Source: Nitrospirota bacterium (lineage in GTDB: Bacteria > Nitrospirota > Thermodesulfovibrionia > Thermodesulfovibrionales > UBA1546). From it: 34,050 nt of DNA. The translations under genes were made by a program, and so were the position numbers. Below, piece after piece: positions 14,126 through 21,259 of the stretch; within the stretch, counting starts at the first letter, position 1, and each line of letters opens with the position of its first letter. The notes below the pieces were generated by a model. It searched no databases and was not told the origin of the DNA. It saw only the letters and a program-made list of their open reading frames with translations. Where the stretch lies: positions 1-34,050 of the forward strand of contig JACRGY010000127.1 of NCBI GenBank assembly GCA_016212165.1. Reading direction: 5' to 3'.

Positions 14126-14770
14126 ATGTCAAAAATCTTCCTTTTTTCCGGTGTGCATGTGAATAAATTCGAAAACTATAAAAATGCTTATGAGATTTTG
14201 GATGCGGTCATTGATGAATGGTGCGACAGGGAGCGCGAACGCCGCAGGCAAGAAGGGCTTCCGCCTATCAGCAAACTCGAACTCAAAAACGAACTCGGCA
14301 GGGCTGCAGGGCTCGGAAACGGAGACGCTGATAACTCGGCAGGAAAAGGCATCTATCGTTATTGCAGCGGGGAGACACCCATAACAGTAGATAAGGCCAT
14401 GCAGATATGCCACTACATTAAAAGCTATGAATTCATACAGTGGATGGGCTATCAGACCGGCATGCTCATGACCCACAGAAGTATTATCGAAAACCTTGAC
14501 GGCATTAATGAAGAAGACATACTCAGCGAAATAGTTAAATGCCTTAAAGACACTACAAAGTTTGTGGAAACACTGTCCAGCACTTATCAGTCAAAAGCCA
14601 GCTTCGATGCAATCAGGATTATAGAGGATGTCTTTATGAGAGCGATTCTCCAGATGGAAAAGACTCGCCTAATGCTCAAAAAACTTGTAGAGATGATGCT
14701 TGAGCCGGGTACTCAAGTATCATTCTGGTTGATGCCGGAAAAGAAAAAGAAAAATAAAAAAAGAGAATAA
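14126..14770 (+). CDS. Early-region protein, unknown, phage-associated
   Basis: I do not recognise the family. The product (about 214 residues from ATG 14126; TTG 14111 and a GTG at 14159 are alternatives, none with a clear Shine-Dalgarno) is soluble. It has an Arg/Glu-rich N-terminal helix (RERERRRQEGLPP), a middle part resembling a helix-turn-helix region (GIYRYCSGETPITVDKAMQI) and a highly basic C-terminal tail (EKKKKNKKRE). It lies between Ner and the transposase, where Mu-like phages keep small regulators. A DNA-binding accessory role is possible but not shown. Confidence 0.65.
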   Translation: MSKIFLFSGVHVNKFENYKNAYEILDAVIDEWCDRERERRRQEGLPPISKLELKNELGRAAGLGNGDADNSAGKGIYRYCSGETPITVDKAMQICHYIKSYEFIQWMGYQTGMLMTHRSIIENLDGINEEDILSEIVKCLKDTTKFVETLSSTYQSKASFDAIRIIEDVFMRAILQMEKTRLMLKKLVEMMLEPGTQVSFWLMPEKKKKNKKRE

Positions 14771-14773
14771 GAA

Positions 14774-15004
14774 ATGCCTATAAAGGAAGCATTATCAGCG
14801 ATCACAAATCATATCGGGCAGCAGTTTATTTTCGGCGATGCAGAGTTAAAGGTCATAGAAAAAGCCACGGGGTTTTTCAGTGGGAGATGGGCGAAAGAAG
14901 ACGGTTACTGGGTTCGGGTCACACGCGGAAACTACAAAGGATTTATGAAAGGCGAGGAGTTATTAATGTCGCAGAGAGAAATTAATAAAAATACAAGGGG
15001 GTAA
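14774..15004 (+). CDS. Small early-region protein, unknown
   Basis: This is a 76-residue soluble protein starting four bases after the previous stop. It contains SGRWAKEDGYWVRVTRGNYK, reminiscent of a small beta-barrel or SH3-like fold, but no family can be named. Its stop abuts the next start, and the GGGGG of its last codons serves as the next gene's ribosome site. Translational coupling supports it being a real gene. Confidence 0.6.
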   Translation: MPIKEALSAITNHIGQQFIFGDAELKVIEKATGFFSGRWAKEDGYWVRVTRGNYKGFMKGEELLMSQREINKNTRG

Positions 15005-15820
15005 ATGGAACTCATGCCGAAGAAGAAGGAAAAACCGAAATCAAAAAAAGTTGCTGAAAAAATTGACCCGGAAATCGCTGAACGACAGGCACTTACAAAA
15101 CAAATTGAGGGCGATCTACCATACGAACGCACAATCTATATTAATGAGGCGCGTCGCTTCCTCAAAAGATCCATAGAGGATATCCTCACTGTCGGCAAGC
15201 TCTTACTCATAATCCAAGAAAAAGAAGGACATGGCGATTTTGGACGCATAGTAGAAGATGAGATTGGTCTCCCCCGGCGTACAGCTTATAGATTTATGAA
15301 TGCCGCAATGAAGGCAGAAAAATATCCTGCCATCAATTTGTGCCAATTGGCACAAGTGAGCAAGGTTTATGCCCTTCTCGAAGCCCCGGAAGAGGAGCTA
15401 AAAAAGTTTGAACAGCTTGGTCTTTTTGCCGGAAAGGATAGGGATGAATTGATGTCTATGTCCCACACGGATTTGCGGAAATTGGTCGAAGACCTCAGGG
15501 ACAACACCGATGAGATAGTCAAGGGAAAGACTGATGAAATACGCCGACTAAATAAACAACTTCAAAAAGAACGTGATGAGTTATACAGCATGGTTCCTAC
15601 CGCTCCGGACGGTTCATGGGCAGAGAAACCACTCTCAATGATACAGGAAGCATTCATACGCCTCGACAATCTCCTGTCGAGCTTTGCCTTTGACCCTTCA
15701 ATTATCGGCAACGACAAACTCCAGGCCAAAGTCGAGGGCTTCCGGGTCGAGATGGAAAAACGCTCTGTCCTTTTTATTGAGCGATGGGAAGAGCATACCG
15801 GAAAGAAGGTCGGCAAATGA
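15005..15820 (+). CDS. DUF3102-like phage protein
   Basis: This 271-residue protein lies directly upstream of the transposase. It has a Lys-rich N-terminus, then a region resembling the DUF3102 family common in phages and plasmids: a helix with INEARRFLKRSIEDILTVGK, EKEGHGDFGRIVEDEIGLPR and TAYRFMNAAMKAEKY. That region looks like a DNA-binding helical module. A coiled coil follows near 170-200. Function is unknown in the family. The ATG at 15005 follows AGGGGG; a second ATG three codons later is an alternative. The stop overlaps the MuA start (ATGA). Confidence 0.7.
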   Translation: MELMPKKKEKPKSKKVAEKIDPEIAERQALTKQIEGDLPYERTIYINEARRFLKRSIEDILTVGKLLLIIQEKEGHGDFGRIVEDEIGLPRRTAYRFMNAAMKAEKYPAINLCQLAQVSKVYALLEAPEEELKKFEQLGLFAGKDRDELMSMSHTDLRKLVEDLRDNTDEIVKGKTDEIRRLNKQLQKERDELYSMVPTAPDGSWAEKPLSMIQEAFIRLDNLLSSFAFDPSIIGNDKLQAKVEGFRVEMEKRSVLFIERWEEHTGKKVGK

Positions 15821-17823
15821 GAACACTGTCTGTCGTCTCTCCCATAAAGATGTCAGGGGACAGTCCCGAATCGGAGCCTGCCCCGGTGAATACGGGGGCT
15901 TCGCAGTCCCCTCAGGAAAGCCTTCCGCTCTTCACCGATGACGGCATGTCCGCAAAGTCCCGGCAGGTCGCACTGGCCCGCATGGACATTCTTAAAGCGT
16001 GGGAAGAATACAGGCGCACGCATGAGGGCAATAAAACCGATCTTGATCAAGAGTTCGAGAAGGCATATAACACGGGTATAGTTCTGCGGAACATACGCGC
16101 CGTGCTCGGCGATACCACAGTCAAGACATTATACCGATGGAAGAAATCCCTGAATTGCACCGGCGACTGGAAACTCCTTGCGCCTCAATACAACGGGTCG
16201 CAGTCGCAGCGGCTCTTCGGGGCAGAGGAAAAAATATTTCTCGGCTGCCTACTCAGTGCAAATAAAGTCTCTATCGGCGAGGCAACCAGGCTTACTAAAT
16301 TCATACTCAAAAGCAGAGGTATCCCCACAGCAAAATCAGACATGACCTTCCGGCGCTATGCTGAAGACTTCATGGCAAAAAAATATGACGTGTGGGTGCT
16401 CATGCGCGAAGGACAAAAGGCATTAAAGGATAAAGTCGAACCATACATCAAGAGAGACCCCTCGTTGCTGAACGTAGGAGATGCTCTTGTCGCAGACGGC
16501 CACCGCCTGAACTTCCAGATCATCAATCCATATACCGGCAAGCCCTGCCGCGCAACGTTGGTGGCATACATAGACTGGAAGTCCTTTGACCTCGCAGGCT
16601 ATGAAATCATGGTCGAAGAAAACACTCAGTGCATAGCCTCCGCCCTGCGGAATTCAATAATCGCCCTCGGCAAAAAACCGGTTGTCTCCTATCAGGATAA
16701 CGGCAAGGCATTCCGATCAAGATTCTTCACGGGCTCTGTGAATCTGGAAGAAGCCGGTTTCAACGGCCTCTTCGGCAGACTCGGGATAATCCCCCTCTTT
16801 GCGATGCCATATAACGCCCGCGCAAAGGTCATTGAAAGGTGGTTTAAAGAGTTTTCAAACACCTTTGAAAGGCTGCTGCCATCATATATAGGTTCATCCA
16901 TCTCAGACAAACCGGCTTATATGATGCGCAACGAGAAATTTCACAAGGCACTCCATAACGAATATATCCCCACGATAGAAGAGACAGTTCAGTTAATCCA
17001 GATGTGGCTTGAATTCCACCGCTCGCAGGAATGCCCGCATGTCAAAGGCAAGCCCATAGGAGAGGTCTTCAGCGAAGGCAAGGGGCCCGGAGTGGAGATC
17101 AATGAGCTTGACGATCTCATGATGGACGTCACCATAAAAAATATCAGAAGGAACGGCATCACATTTTTAAATGCGGATTACTATGACGACAACCTCTACG
17201 GACTCAGAGAACAGGTGATGATACGCTACAGCCTCTTTGATCTGTCATATATAAAGGTATATGCCCTGAACGGAGAATTCGTCTGCGTTGCAAAGCGCGT
17301 GATGAGCGTTCATCCATTGGCGCGAGTCATGGGCACACCCAAGGACGTAGAAGAACTCAGGCGCGGCATTACAATGCAGCGCAAAGCTGAGAAAAAAACA
17401 ATTCAGGGAGCGAAAGAACTTATCGGTCTTAAAAAAGCCGCTGAACTTGACTGGCAGAAAGTTGTGGAGATTTCCCCGCGCATTGCAGACAGGCTTGAGG
17501 CAGAGAACATACAGACACCTGCCATTGAGGAGAGGATACCGGAGGAATGTGTGACCACCCCTTTATCCCCTCCTAAAATAGGCGGGGAGCTAACGGACAC
17601 GGGCGAACAGCAGCGAACACAGGCGGATATCACCCGCCTCGAACCGCAGAGCCGCCCTCTCTTCAATGACAACATCGAACGCTATCAGTGGCATCTCGAA
17701 TACGGTGTTTTTACCGAGGAAGATCAGGCATGGGTGAATTGGTTCATGACAACAGATGACTTCAATATGCTCTTTACATTTTTTGAAAAACAGAAAAGAA
17801 AGGAGGCTTTAGTAACGCAGTAA
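15817..17823 (+). CDS. muA: MuA-type DDE transposase
   Basis: This is the catalytic transposase of the element. It binds the ends and performs nicking and strand transfer for replicative transposition. In the 668 residues an N-terminal DNA-binding part precedes the RNase H-fold core with the DDE triad: Asp227 (VADGHRLN), Asp294 (SYQDNGKAF) and Glu340 (KVIERWFKEF). A Mu-type beta-barrel segment follows (NADYYDDNLYGLREQVMIRY), then a C-terminal region expected to contact MuB. The start at 15817 uses the ATGA overlap with the upstream gene; a longer frame to 15784 exists but has no reason to be used. Near residues 580-592 the protein is encoded by a palindromic repeat (TTPLSPPKIGGE), probably an insertion in a linker. 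All catalytic residues are present. Confidence 0.95.
   Translation: MRTLSVVSPIKMSGDSPESEPAPVNTGASQSPQESLPLFTDDGMSAKSRQVALARMDILKAWEEYRRTHEGNKTDLDQEFEKAYNTGIVLRNIRAVLGDTTVKTLYRWKKSLNCTGDWKLLAPQYNGSQSQRLFGAEEKIFLGCLLSANKVSIGEATRLTKFILKSRGIPTAKSDMTFRRYAEDFMAKKYDVWVLMREGQKALKDKVEPYIKRDPSLLNVGDALVADGHRLNFQIINPYTGKPCRATLVAYIDWKSFDLAGYEIMVEENTQCIASALRNSIIALGKKPVVSYQDNGKAFRSRFFTGSVNLEEAGFNGLFGRLGIIPLFAMPYNARAKVIERWFKEFSNTFERLLPSYIGSSISDKPAYMMRNEKFHKALHNEYIPTIEETVQLIQMWLEFHRSQECPHVKGKPIGEVFSEGKGPGVEINELDDLMMDVTIKNIRRNGITFLNADYYDDNLYGLREQVMIRYSLFDLSYIKVYALNGEFVCVAKRVMSVHPLARVMGTPKDVEELRRGITMQRKAEKKTIQGAKELIGLKKAAELDWQKVVEISPRIADRLEAENIQTPAIEERIPEECVTTPLSPPKIGGELTDTGEQQRTQADITRLEPQSRPLFNDNIERYQWHLEYGVFTEEDQAWVNWFMTTDDFNMLFTFFEKQKRKEALVTQ
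17556..17591. repeat. GC-rich palindromic repeat, copy in muA
   Basis: CCCCTCCTA (17567-17575) faces TAGGCGGGG (17579-17587), preceded by ACCACCCC and followed by AGC. It matches the copies at 18941-18993 and 19357-19388 in order and sequence, and is translated in frame near the end of MuA. Confidence 0.75.
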
Positions 17824-17847
17824 AAAAAGAAGGCCGCATAAGCGGCC
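17822..17847 (-). terminator. Terminator-like hairpin on the minus strand between muA and muB
   Basis: GGCCGC (17832-17837) and GCGGCC (17842-17847) form a perfect six-pair stem with a four-base loop. Read on the minus strand it is followed by TTCTTTTTTTA. It would stop antisense transcription entering muA; on the plus strand it has no T-run. Confidence 0.5.
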
Positions 17848-17880
17848 CAGTTCAGAAATACTCAGGAGGATTATAACAGA

Positions 17881-18564
17881 ATGAAAAAAGTTTTTGCAAA
17901 GACCTCTAACGTGAACAATTTTGTTTCCGCTATGACAAGGCTCCATAAACGTGAAGACGGAATTCCGGGTATGTCCCTCCTGTTTGGAGAGCCGGGGCTC
18001 GGCAAGACCCGCACGTGCCTATGGTGGTGCGCCCAAAATGACGGGGCATTTATCAGGACAAAAAAACTAATGAACGGTCGGTGGCTGCTCGAAGAGATAG
18101 TTGCGGAGCTGGGAGAAGCGCCGCAGAGAAGGATATCCGATATCTTCCGGCAGGCGGTTGATCGTCTGCTTGAAAGGCCGACGACATTATTTATCGACGA
18201 GGCTGATTACTTAGCTCATGACGCACGTGTCATAGAAACATTGAGGGACATACACGATACCACCGGGACTCCACTTGTACTTATCGGCATGGATCAGGCA
18301 GATAAAAAGCTCATGAGGTTCAAGCATCTCTATGACAGATTTTCTGAGATAATCAGATTTCACCCTCTTTCAGAGGCGGATGTTAAATCAGTAGCAGAGC
18401 AAATGTGTGAGTGCAAGCTCTCCGATGACGCTGTGCAGCACATCCACAGCCAGGCCAACCGTTTCAGGCGCGTTGTGGTGCATCTCTATAGGGCAGAGGC
18501 CATAGCAAGGACCAACAGCCTCAAGGAAGTGACGGCAGCGCATCTCACAGGGGTGAAGAAATGA
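17881..18564 (+). CDS. muB: MuB-type AAA+ target-capture ATPase
   Basis: This ATPase binds target DNA, stimulates MuA and confers target immunity in Mu-like elements. The 227 residues show Walker A GEPGLGKT (36-43) and Walker B LFIDEAD (103-109), then LVLIGMD with a sensor-type position, and a C-terminal helical domain (FRRVVVHLYRAEAIART). It is shorter than phage Mu MuB (312 residues) and lacks the long N-terminal HTH part, as in many compact relatives. It has a strong AGGAGGA at 17864-17870, and the stop overlaps the next gene (ATGA). Confidence 0.92.
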   Translation: MKKVFAKTSNVNNFVSAMTRLHKREDGIPGMSLLFGEPGLGKTRTCLWWCAQNDGAFIRTKKLMNGRWLLEEIVAELGEAPQRRISDIFRQAVDRLLERPTTLFIDEADYLAHDARVIETLRDIHDTTGTPLVLIGMDQADKKLMRFKHLYDRFSEIIRFHPLSEADVKSVAEQMCECKLSDDAVQHIHSQANRFRRVVVHLYRAEAIARTNSLKEVTAAHLTGVKK

Positions 18565-18995
18565 CATCCCAGGAAAAGATATGGAAAATTTTCAGGGGTC
18601 TTAATGAGTTTACGGTTGAAGAGGTGCAGGTTCTTACAGGAGCAAATGCCAACACAGTTATCTGCTTTATTCATTTGCTTTCGAAGGCGGGTTACCTGAG
18701 GAAAGTTGGCAAAAGGAAATCCATAAAGGGCTGGCCTCAGAAGGTATGGAAGCTAATAAAAAACACAGGGCCCAAATGTCCTGTACAGAAGAGATGTCTA
18801 TATGATCCAAATATTGAGAGTCTTATGGAAGTAAAAGATAATGAGACCTTAAATGGAGACTCGCTTCCAGGAGATACAGAAAAGAAAGCCGTTTTTCACG
18901 TGAAGCCCGGAAGTTTTCTGGACAGGGTAGAAAAAGCAACCACCCCGGCCTGCGGCCACCCCTCCTTAAAAAGGCGGGGAGCCAAGGGAGGGTGA
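18561..18995 (+). CDS. Winged-helix-like element protein with a repeat-derived C-terminus
   Basis: This is a 144-residue protein whose N-terminal 70 residues look like a winged helix (FTVEEVQVLTGANANTVICF, then HLLSKAGYLRKVGK and WKLIKN). It suggests DNA binding or regulation; no named family is recognised. It is translationally coupled to muB. The last 18 residues (TTPACGHPSLKRRGAKGG) come entirely from a GC-rich palindromic repeat. The native C-terminus was therefore probably replaced or extended when that repeat entered. Confidence 0.72.
   Translation: MTSQEKIWKIFRGLNEFTVEEVQVLTGANANTVICFIHLLSKAGYLRKVGKRKSIKGWPQKVWKLIKNTGPKCPVQKRCLYDPNIESLMEVKDNETLNGDSLPGDTEKKAVFHVKPGSFLDRVEKATTPACGHPSLKRRGAKGG
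18941..18993. repeat. GC-rich palindromic repeat, copy at the end of the winged-helix gene
   Basis: CCCCTCCTT (18959-18967) faces AAGGCGGGG (18971-18979), with flanking ACCACCCCGG before and AGCCAAGGGAGGG after. It forms the end of one coding sequence, and its GGGAGGG (18986-18992) is the ribosome binding site of the next gene, six bases before ATG 18999. Confidence 0.75.
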
Positions 18996-18998
18996 ACC

Positions 18999-19337
18999 AT
19001 GTGGCTTGATATTCTACGGAAAGAAGTCGCGGCTATCGGGCCGGATGGAAAACCCAAAGGGCCTAAGCAGGTAGCAAAAGAACTCGGCATCTCGCGCGCT
19101 GCCGTTGATCTCGTCTGCCAGGGGAAATACAATGCATCCACAGCCAAGATAGAACAGCGCGTTAAAAAAATCTTCGGCAATGACAACGGCGGCATCACCT
19201 GCCCTATACTCGGCTCTATCTCCCCGAATACATGCTCAGAAAAATGGAACCTTGCAAAGAAGATTGGCATGAAGGCAGGCAATCCGGAAACATTAAAGCT
19301 CTATAAAACCTGTACAAACTGCTCGGTGAGGAAATGA
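18999..19337 (+). CDS. HTH protein with C-terminal cysteine cluster
   Basis: This 112-residue protein has an N-terminal helix-turn-helix (PKQVAKELGISRAAVDLVCQ followed by GKYNASTAKIEQRVKKIFG). Its C-terminal part holds four spaced cysteines (CPILGSISPNTC and CTNC) that could bind zinc. It resembles small regulators carried between MuB and Gp16 in Mu-like phages; the exact role is unknown. Its ribosome site lies in the upstream palindromic repeat. Its stop overlaps the next start. Confidence 0.72.
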   Translation: MWLDILRKEVAAIGPDGKPKGPKQVAKELGISRAAVDLVCQGKYNASTAKIEQRVKKIFGNDNGGITCPILGSISPNTCSEKWNLAKKIGMKAGNPETLKLYKTCTNCSVRK

Positions 19338-20707
19338 CGAACAGCGCGGCATCAACCACCCCTGCCCCTCCTTATCAAGGAGGGGAGCAGATAGACAAAA
19401 GGCAGATTAAGCTCATCCATACACTGGAGCACGCACTGGCGCTGACAAAGGAAGCATACGGCGACCGCATTATGGAAAAACACGGCTTCAGTAATAGTTG
19501 CAAAGACCTCTCCCATCACGAGGCAGAGCAGCTCATTAAGGCTTGGGAAAAAGAGGCATTAGAAAAAGGCGTCTGGAAGACCGGCAAGGAAAAATACGAA
19601 GACCTTGGCAATCGCCAAGGCATGGCCAGCGCCCTGTGGGGAATTTATAAGGGTATAGAATGGACAGGTGATCAGATATTCCCGGACACAGCAGATTCAG
19701 GAAATCTCGATCATCACGGCTGGGTGCGGGGGATTGAGCGCACCTATGAAGAGACGGATGAAGCATATCTTGCCCGGCTGCTGGATTGGATCAGGAGGCC
19801 GCCTGCCGGTGGTAATAAATACGACTATATCAAGTGGGAGATGGAGATTGATAATATAGCGGCTGCATACTGCTTCCCTTTGGCGCAGGGACTCGGCACC
19901 GTGGACGTGGTAATCGTTGCGAATGAGGCAAACACCGGCTCGGAGATACCGAGCTCCTCTGCACGTATCGGTAAAGTCACTACGGTCTCGGCAAACAAGC
20001 TCATTGACGGCGCGGCAGATTTTGCGGAAGCGTCTCACCCTGTCTCAGTAGGGGATATTGTGAGGAATCCGGTCTCCGGCATAGAGACAACGGTCGTCTC
20101 TGTTGACAGCGCGTCTCAGCTTACCCTCACAGATGATATTTTCAAGGCCGTAAGCGAGAGTTATATTCTCCATAACCATACAGGGGAGAATACTGCCTTT
20201 TCCGCGGGAAAACTTGTGGACGCAAACGCAAAATTTAACGATGCTACATGGACGATTAAAAAAGGCGATAAGGTTGAAAATATCACAGATGGGACAGAGA
20301 CAACAGTTGTCTCAGTGGACAGCGCAACACAATTGGCTCTGGCTGATGACATTTTTGAGGCCACAGCTAAAAAATATAAGGTGATATCACTCATCGCAGA
20401 GGTGAAATCCAGCACAGAGAACCTAAGGCCCGTAACGGCATCTGTAGTGCGTATCCTGCCGCCAACAATTCTCACTCAAAATATTGATATCGAAGTCACG
20501 GGGCAGAATGCAAATAAATCACAGGCGGCGGCCGACATTGAAGCATATCTTAAGACCCTGATACCGGGGCAGACGCTCTATAAAACACAGCTCGTTAATA
20601 TAGCAATAGATAATGGAGCTGATGATGTAACCATAACAACGCCTGCAAACAATGTTGTGCCTGGCGCATACGAGATGATACGGCCGGGGGTAATCAGTGT
20701 TACATAA
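19334..20707 (+). CDS. Chimeric gene: Gp16/GemA-like N-terminus joined to baseplate protein J
   Basis: Residues 20-99 match the start of the Mu Gp16/GemA regulator family (RQIKLIHTLEHALALTKEAY ... GNRQGMAS), which normally continues PKQLRKIEALW. From residue 100 the sequence switches to baseplate assembly protein J (ALWGIYKGIEWTGDQIFPDT, VRGIERTYEETDEAYLARLL, and the C-terminal AEVKSSTENLRPVTASVVRI). In Mu these genes lie on opposite sides of the whole lysis-head-tail module, so an in-frame deletion is the simplest explanation. Inside the J part, residues 218-278 and 288-349 are tandem copies of one extra domain (both contain ETTVVSVDSA, with SQLTL or TQLAL following). The first 19 residues come from a palindromic repeat (TTPAPPYQGGE). 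The fused protein is unlikely to serve either original function. Confidence 0.82.
   Translation: MTNSAASTTPAPPYQGGEQIDKRQIKLIHTLEHALALTKEAYGDRIMEKHGFSNSCKDLSHHEAEQLIKAWEKEALEKGVWKTGKEKYEDLGNRQGMASALWGIYKGIEWTGDQIFPDTADSGNLDHHGWVRGIERTYEETDEAYLARLLDWIRRPPAGGNKYDYIKWEMEIDNIAAAYCFPLAQGLGTVDVVIVANEANTGSEIPSSSARIGKVTTVSANKLIDGAADFAEASHPVSVGDIVRNPVSGIETTVVSVDSASQLTLTDDIFKAVSESYILHNHTGENTAFSAGKLVDANAKFNDATWTIKKGDKVENITDGTETTVVSVDSATQLALADDIFEATAKKYKVISLIAEVKSSTENLRPVTASVVRILPPTILTQNIDIEVTGQNANKSQAAADIEAYLKTLIPGQTLYKTQLVNIAIDNGADDVTITTPANNVVPGAYEMIRPGVISVT
19357..19388. repeat. GC-rich palindromic repeat, copy at the start of the chimeric gene
   Basis: CCCCTCCTT (19365-19373) and AAGGAGGGG (19377-19385) are perfect nine-base arms with the three-base loop ATC, preceded by ACCACCCCTG and followed by AGC. 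It is the cleanest copy of the family and is translated as the N-terminus of the fused protein. Confidence 0.8.
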
Positions 20708-21245
20708 AGACTCGCTTAAACTTTTATTTCCCTTTGATCTCGGCGGTGAATTTAACAAAGACATCGAGATTGAAGGCAAGTATCTCGATACCGCCCAGGC
20801 GAGAGTTGACAACCTGCTTAAAGAGATGTTCCCTGACGGGGCCTATGAGCTTTTATGCTGTTGGGAAAGGGTCTGCGGCATTACGCCCGGAGCCGATGAC
20901 ACATTACAGCTGAGGCGAAATTCTATTATCAGAAAGCTCAGGGAGATTGGCAGACTCGACAGAAAGTATTTTATGGATGTTGCTGCCGCAATGGGATACA
21001 CCATCACCATTGAGGAGCTTCATCCATTCATGGCAGGACTCAGTTACGCGGGTGATACTCTTTATGTCGAGGAGAGTATTTTTATATGGCGGGTGCATAT
21101 ATCGGGGCAGTCTCTTTATTATTTTAGATCCGGGGAATCAAGCGCAGCAGAGAGGCTTCTCTGGTGGCCTGTGCAGACCATAATTGAGGATTTGTTAAAT
21201 GACCTTAAACCGGCGCACACTTATATAATTTTTGTCTATAACTAA
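20697..21245 (+). CDS. Tail protein, Mu Gp48/DUF2313-like
   Basis: This 182-residue baseplate-associated tail protein has the expected order after baseplate J. It carries features of the Gp48 (DUF2313/YmfQ) family: an N-terminal helix leading to LLKEMFPDGAYELLCCWERV, then RRNSIIRKLREIGRLDRKYF and AAAMGYTITIEELHPF, and a C-terminal LLNDLKPAHTYIIFVYN. It starts at GTG 20697, overlapping the previous stop, with GGGGG upstream. It appears intact, although the partners it needs are missing from the element. Confidence 0.85.
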   Translation: MLHKDSLKLLFPFDLGGEFNKDIEIEGKYLDTAQARVDNLLKEMFPDGAYELLCCWERVCGITPGADDTLQLRRNSIIRKLREIGRLDRKYFMDVAAAMGYTITIEELHPFMAGLSYAGDTLYVEESIFIWRVHISGQSLYYFRSGESSAAERLLWWPVQTIIEDLLNDLKPAHTYIIFVYN

Positions 21246-21259
21246 GGAGGAATAAAAGC

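Noticed and set aside
14016-14162. 48-codon frame overlapping the end of the Ner-like gene
   Set aside because: It runs through the terminator hairpin and T-run; the peptide is dominated by Phe from TTT runs and is not protein-like.
15784-15816. Upstream MuA start at 15784
   Set aside because: It overlaps the preceding gene by 37 bases without a ribosome site; ATG 15817 makes a clean ATGA stop-start overlap.
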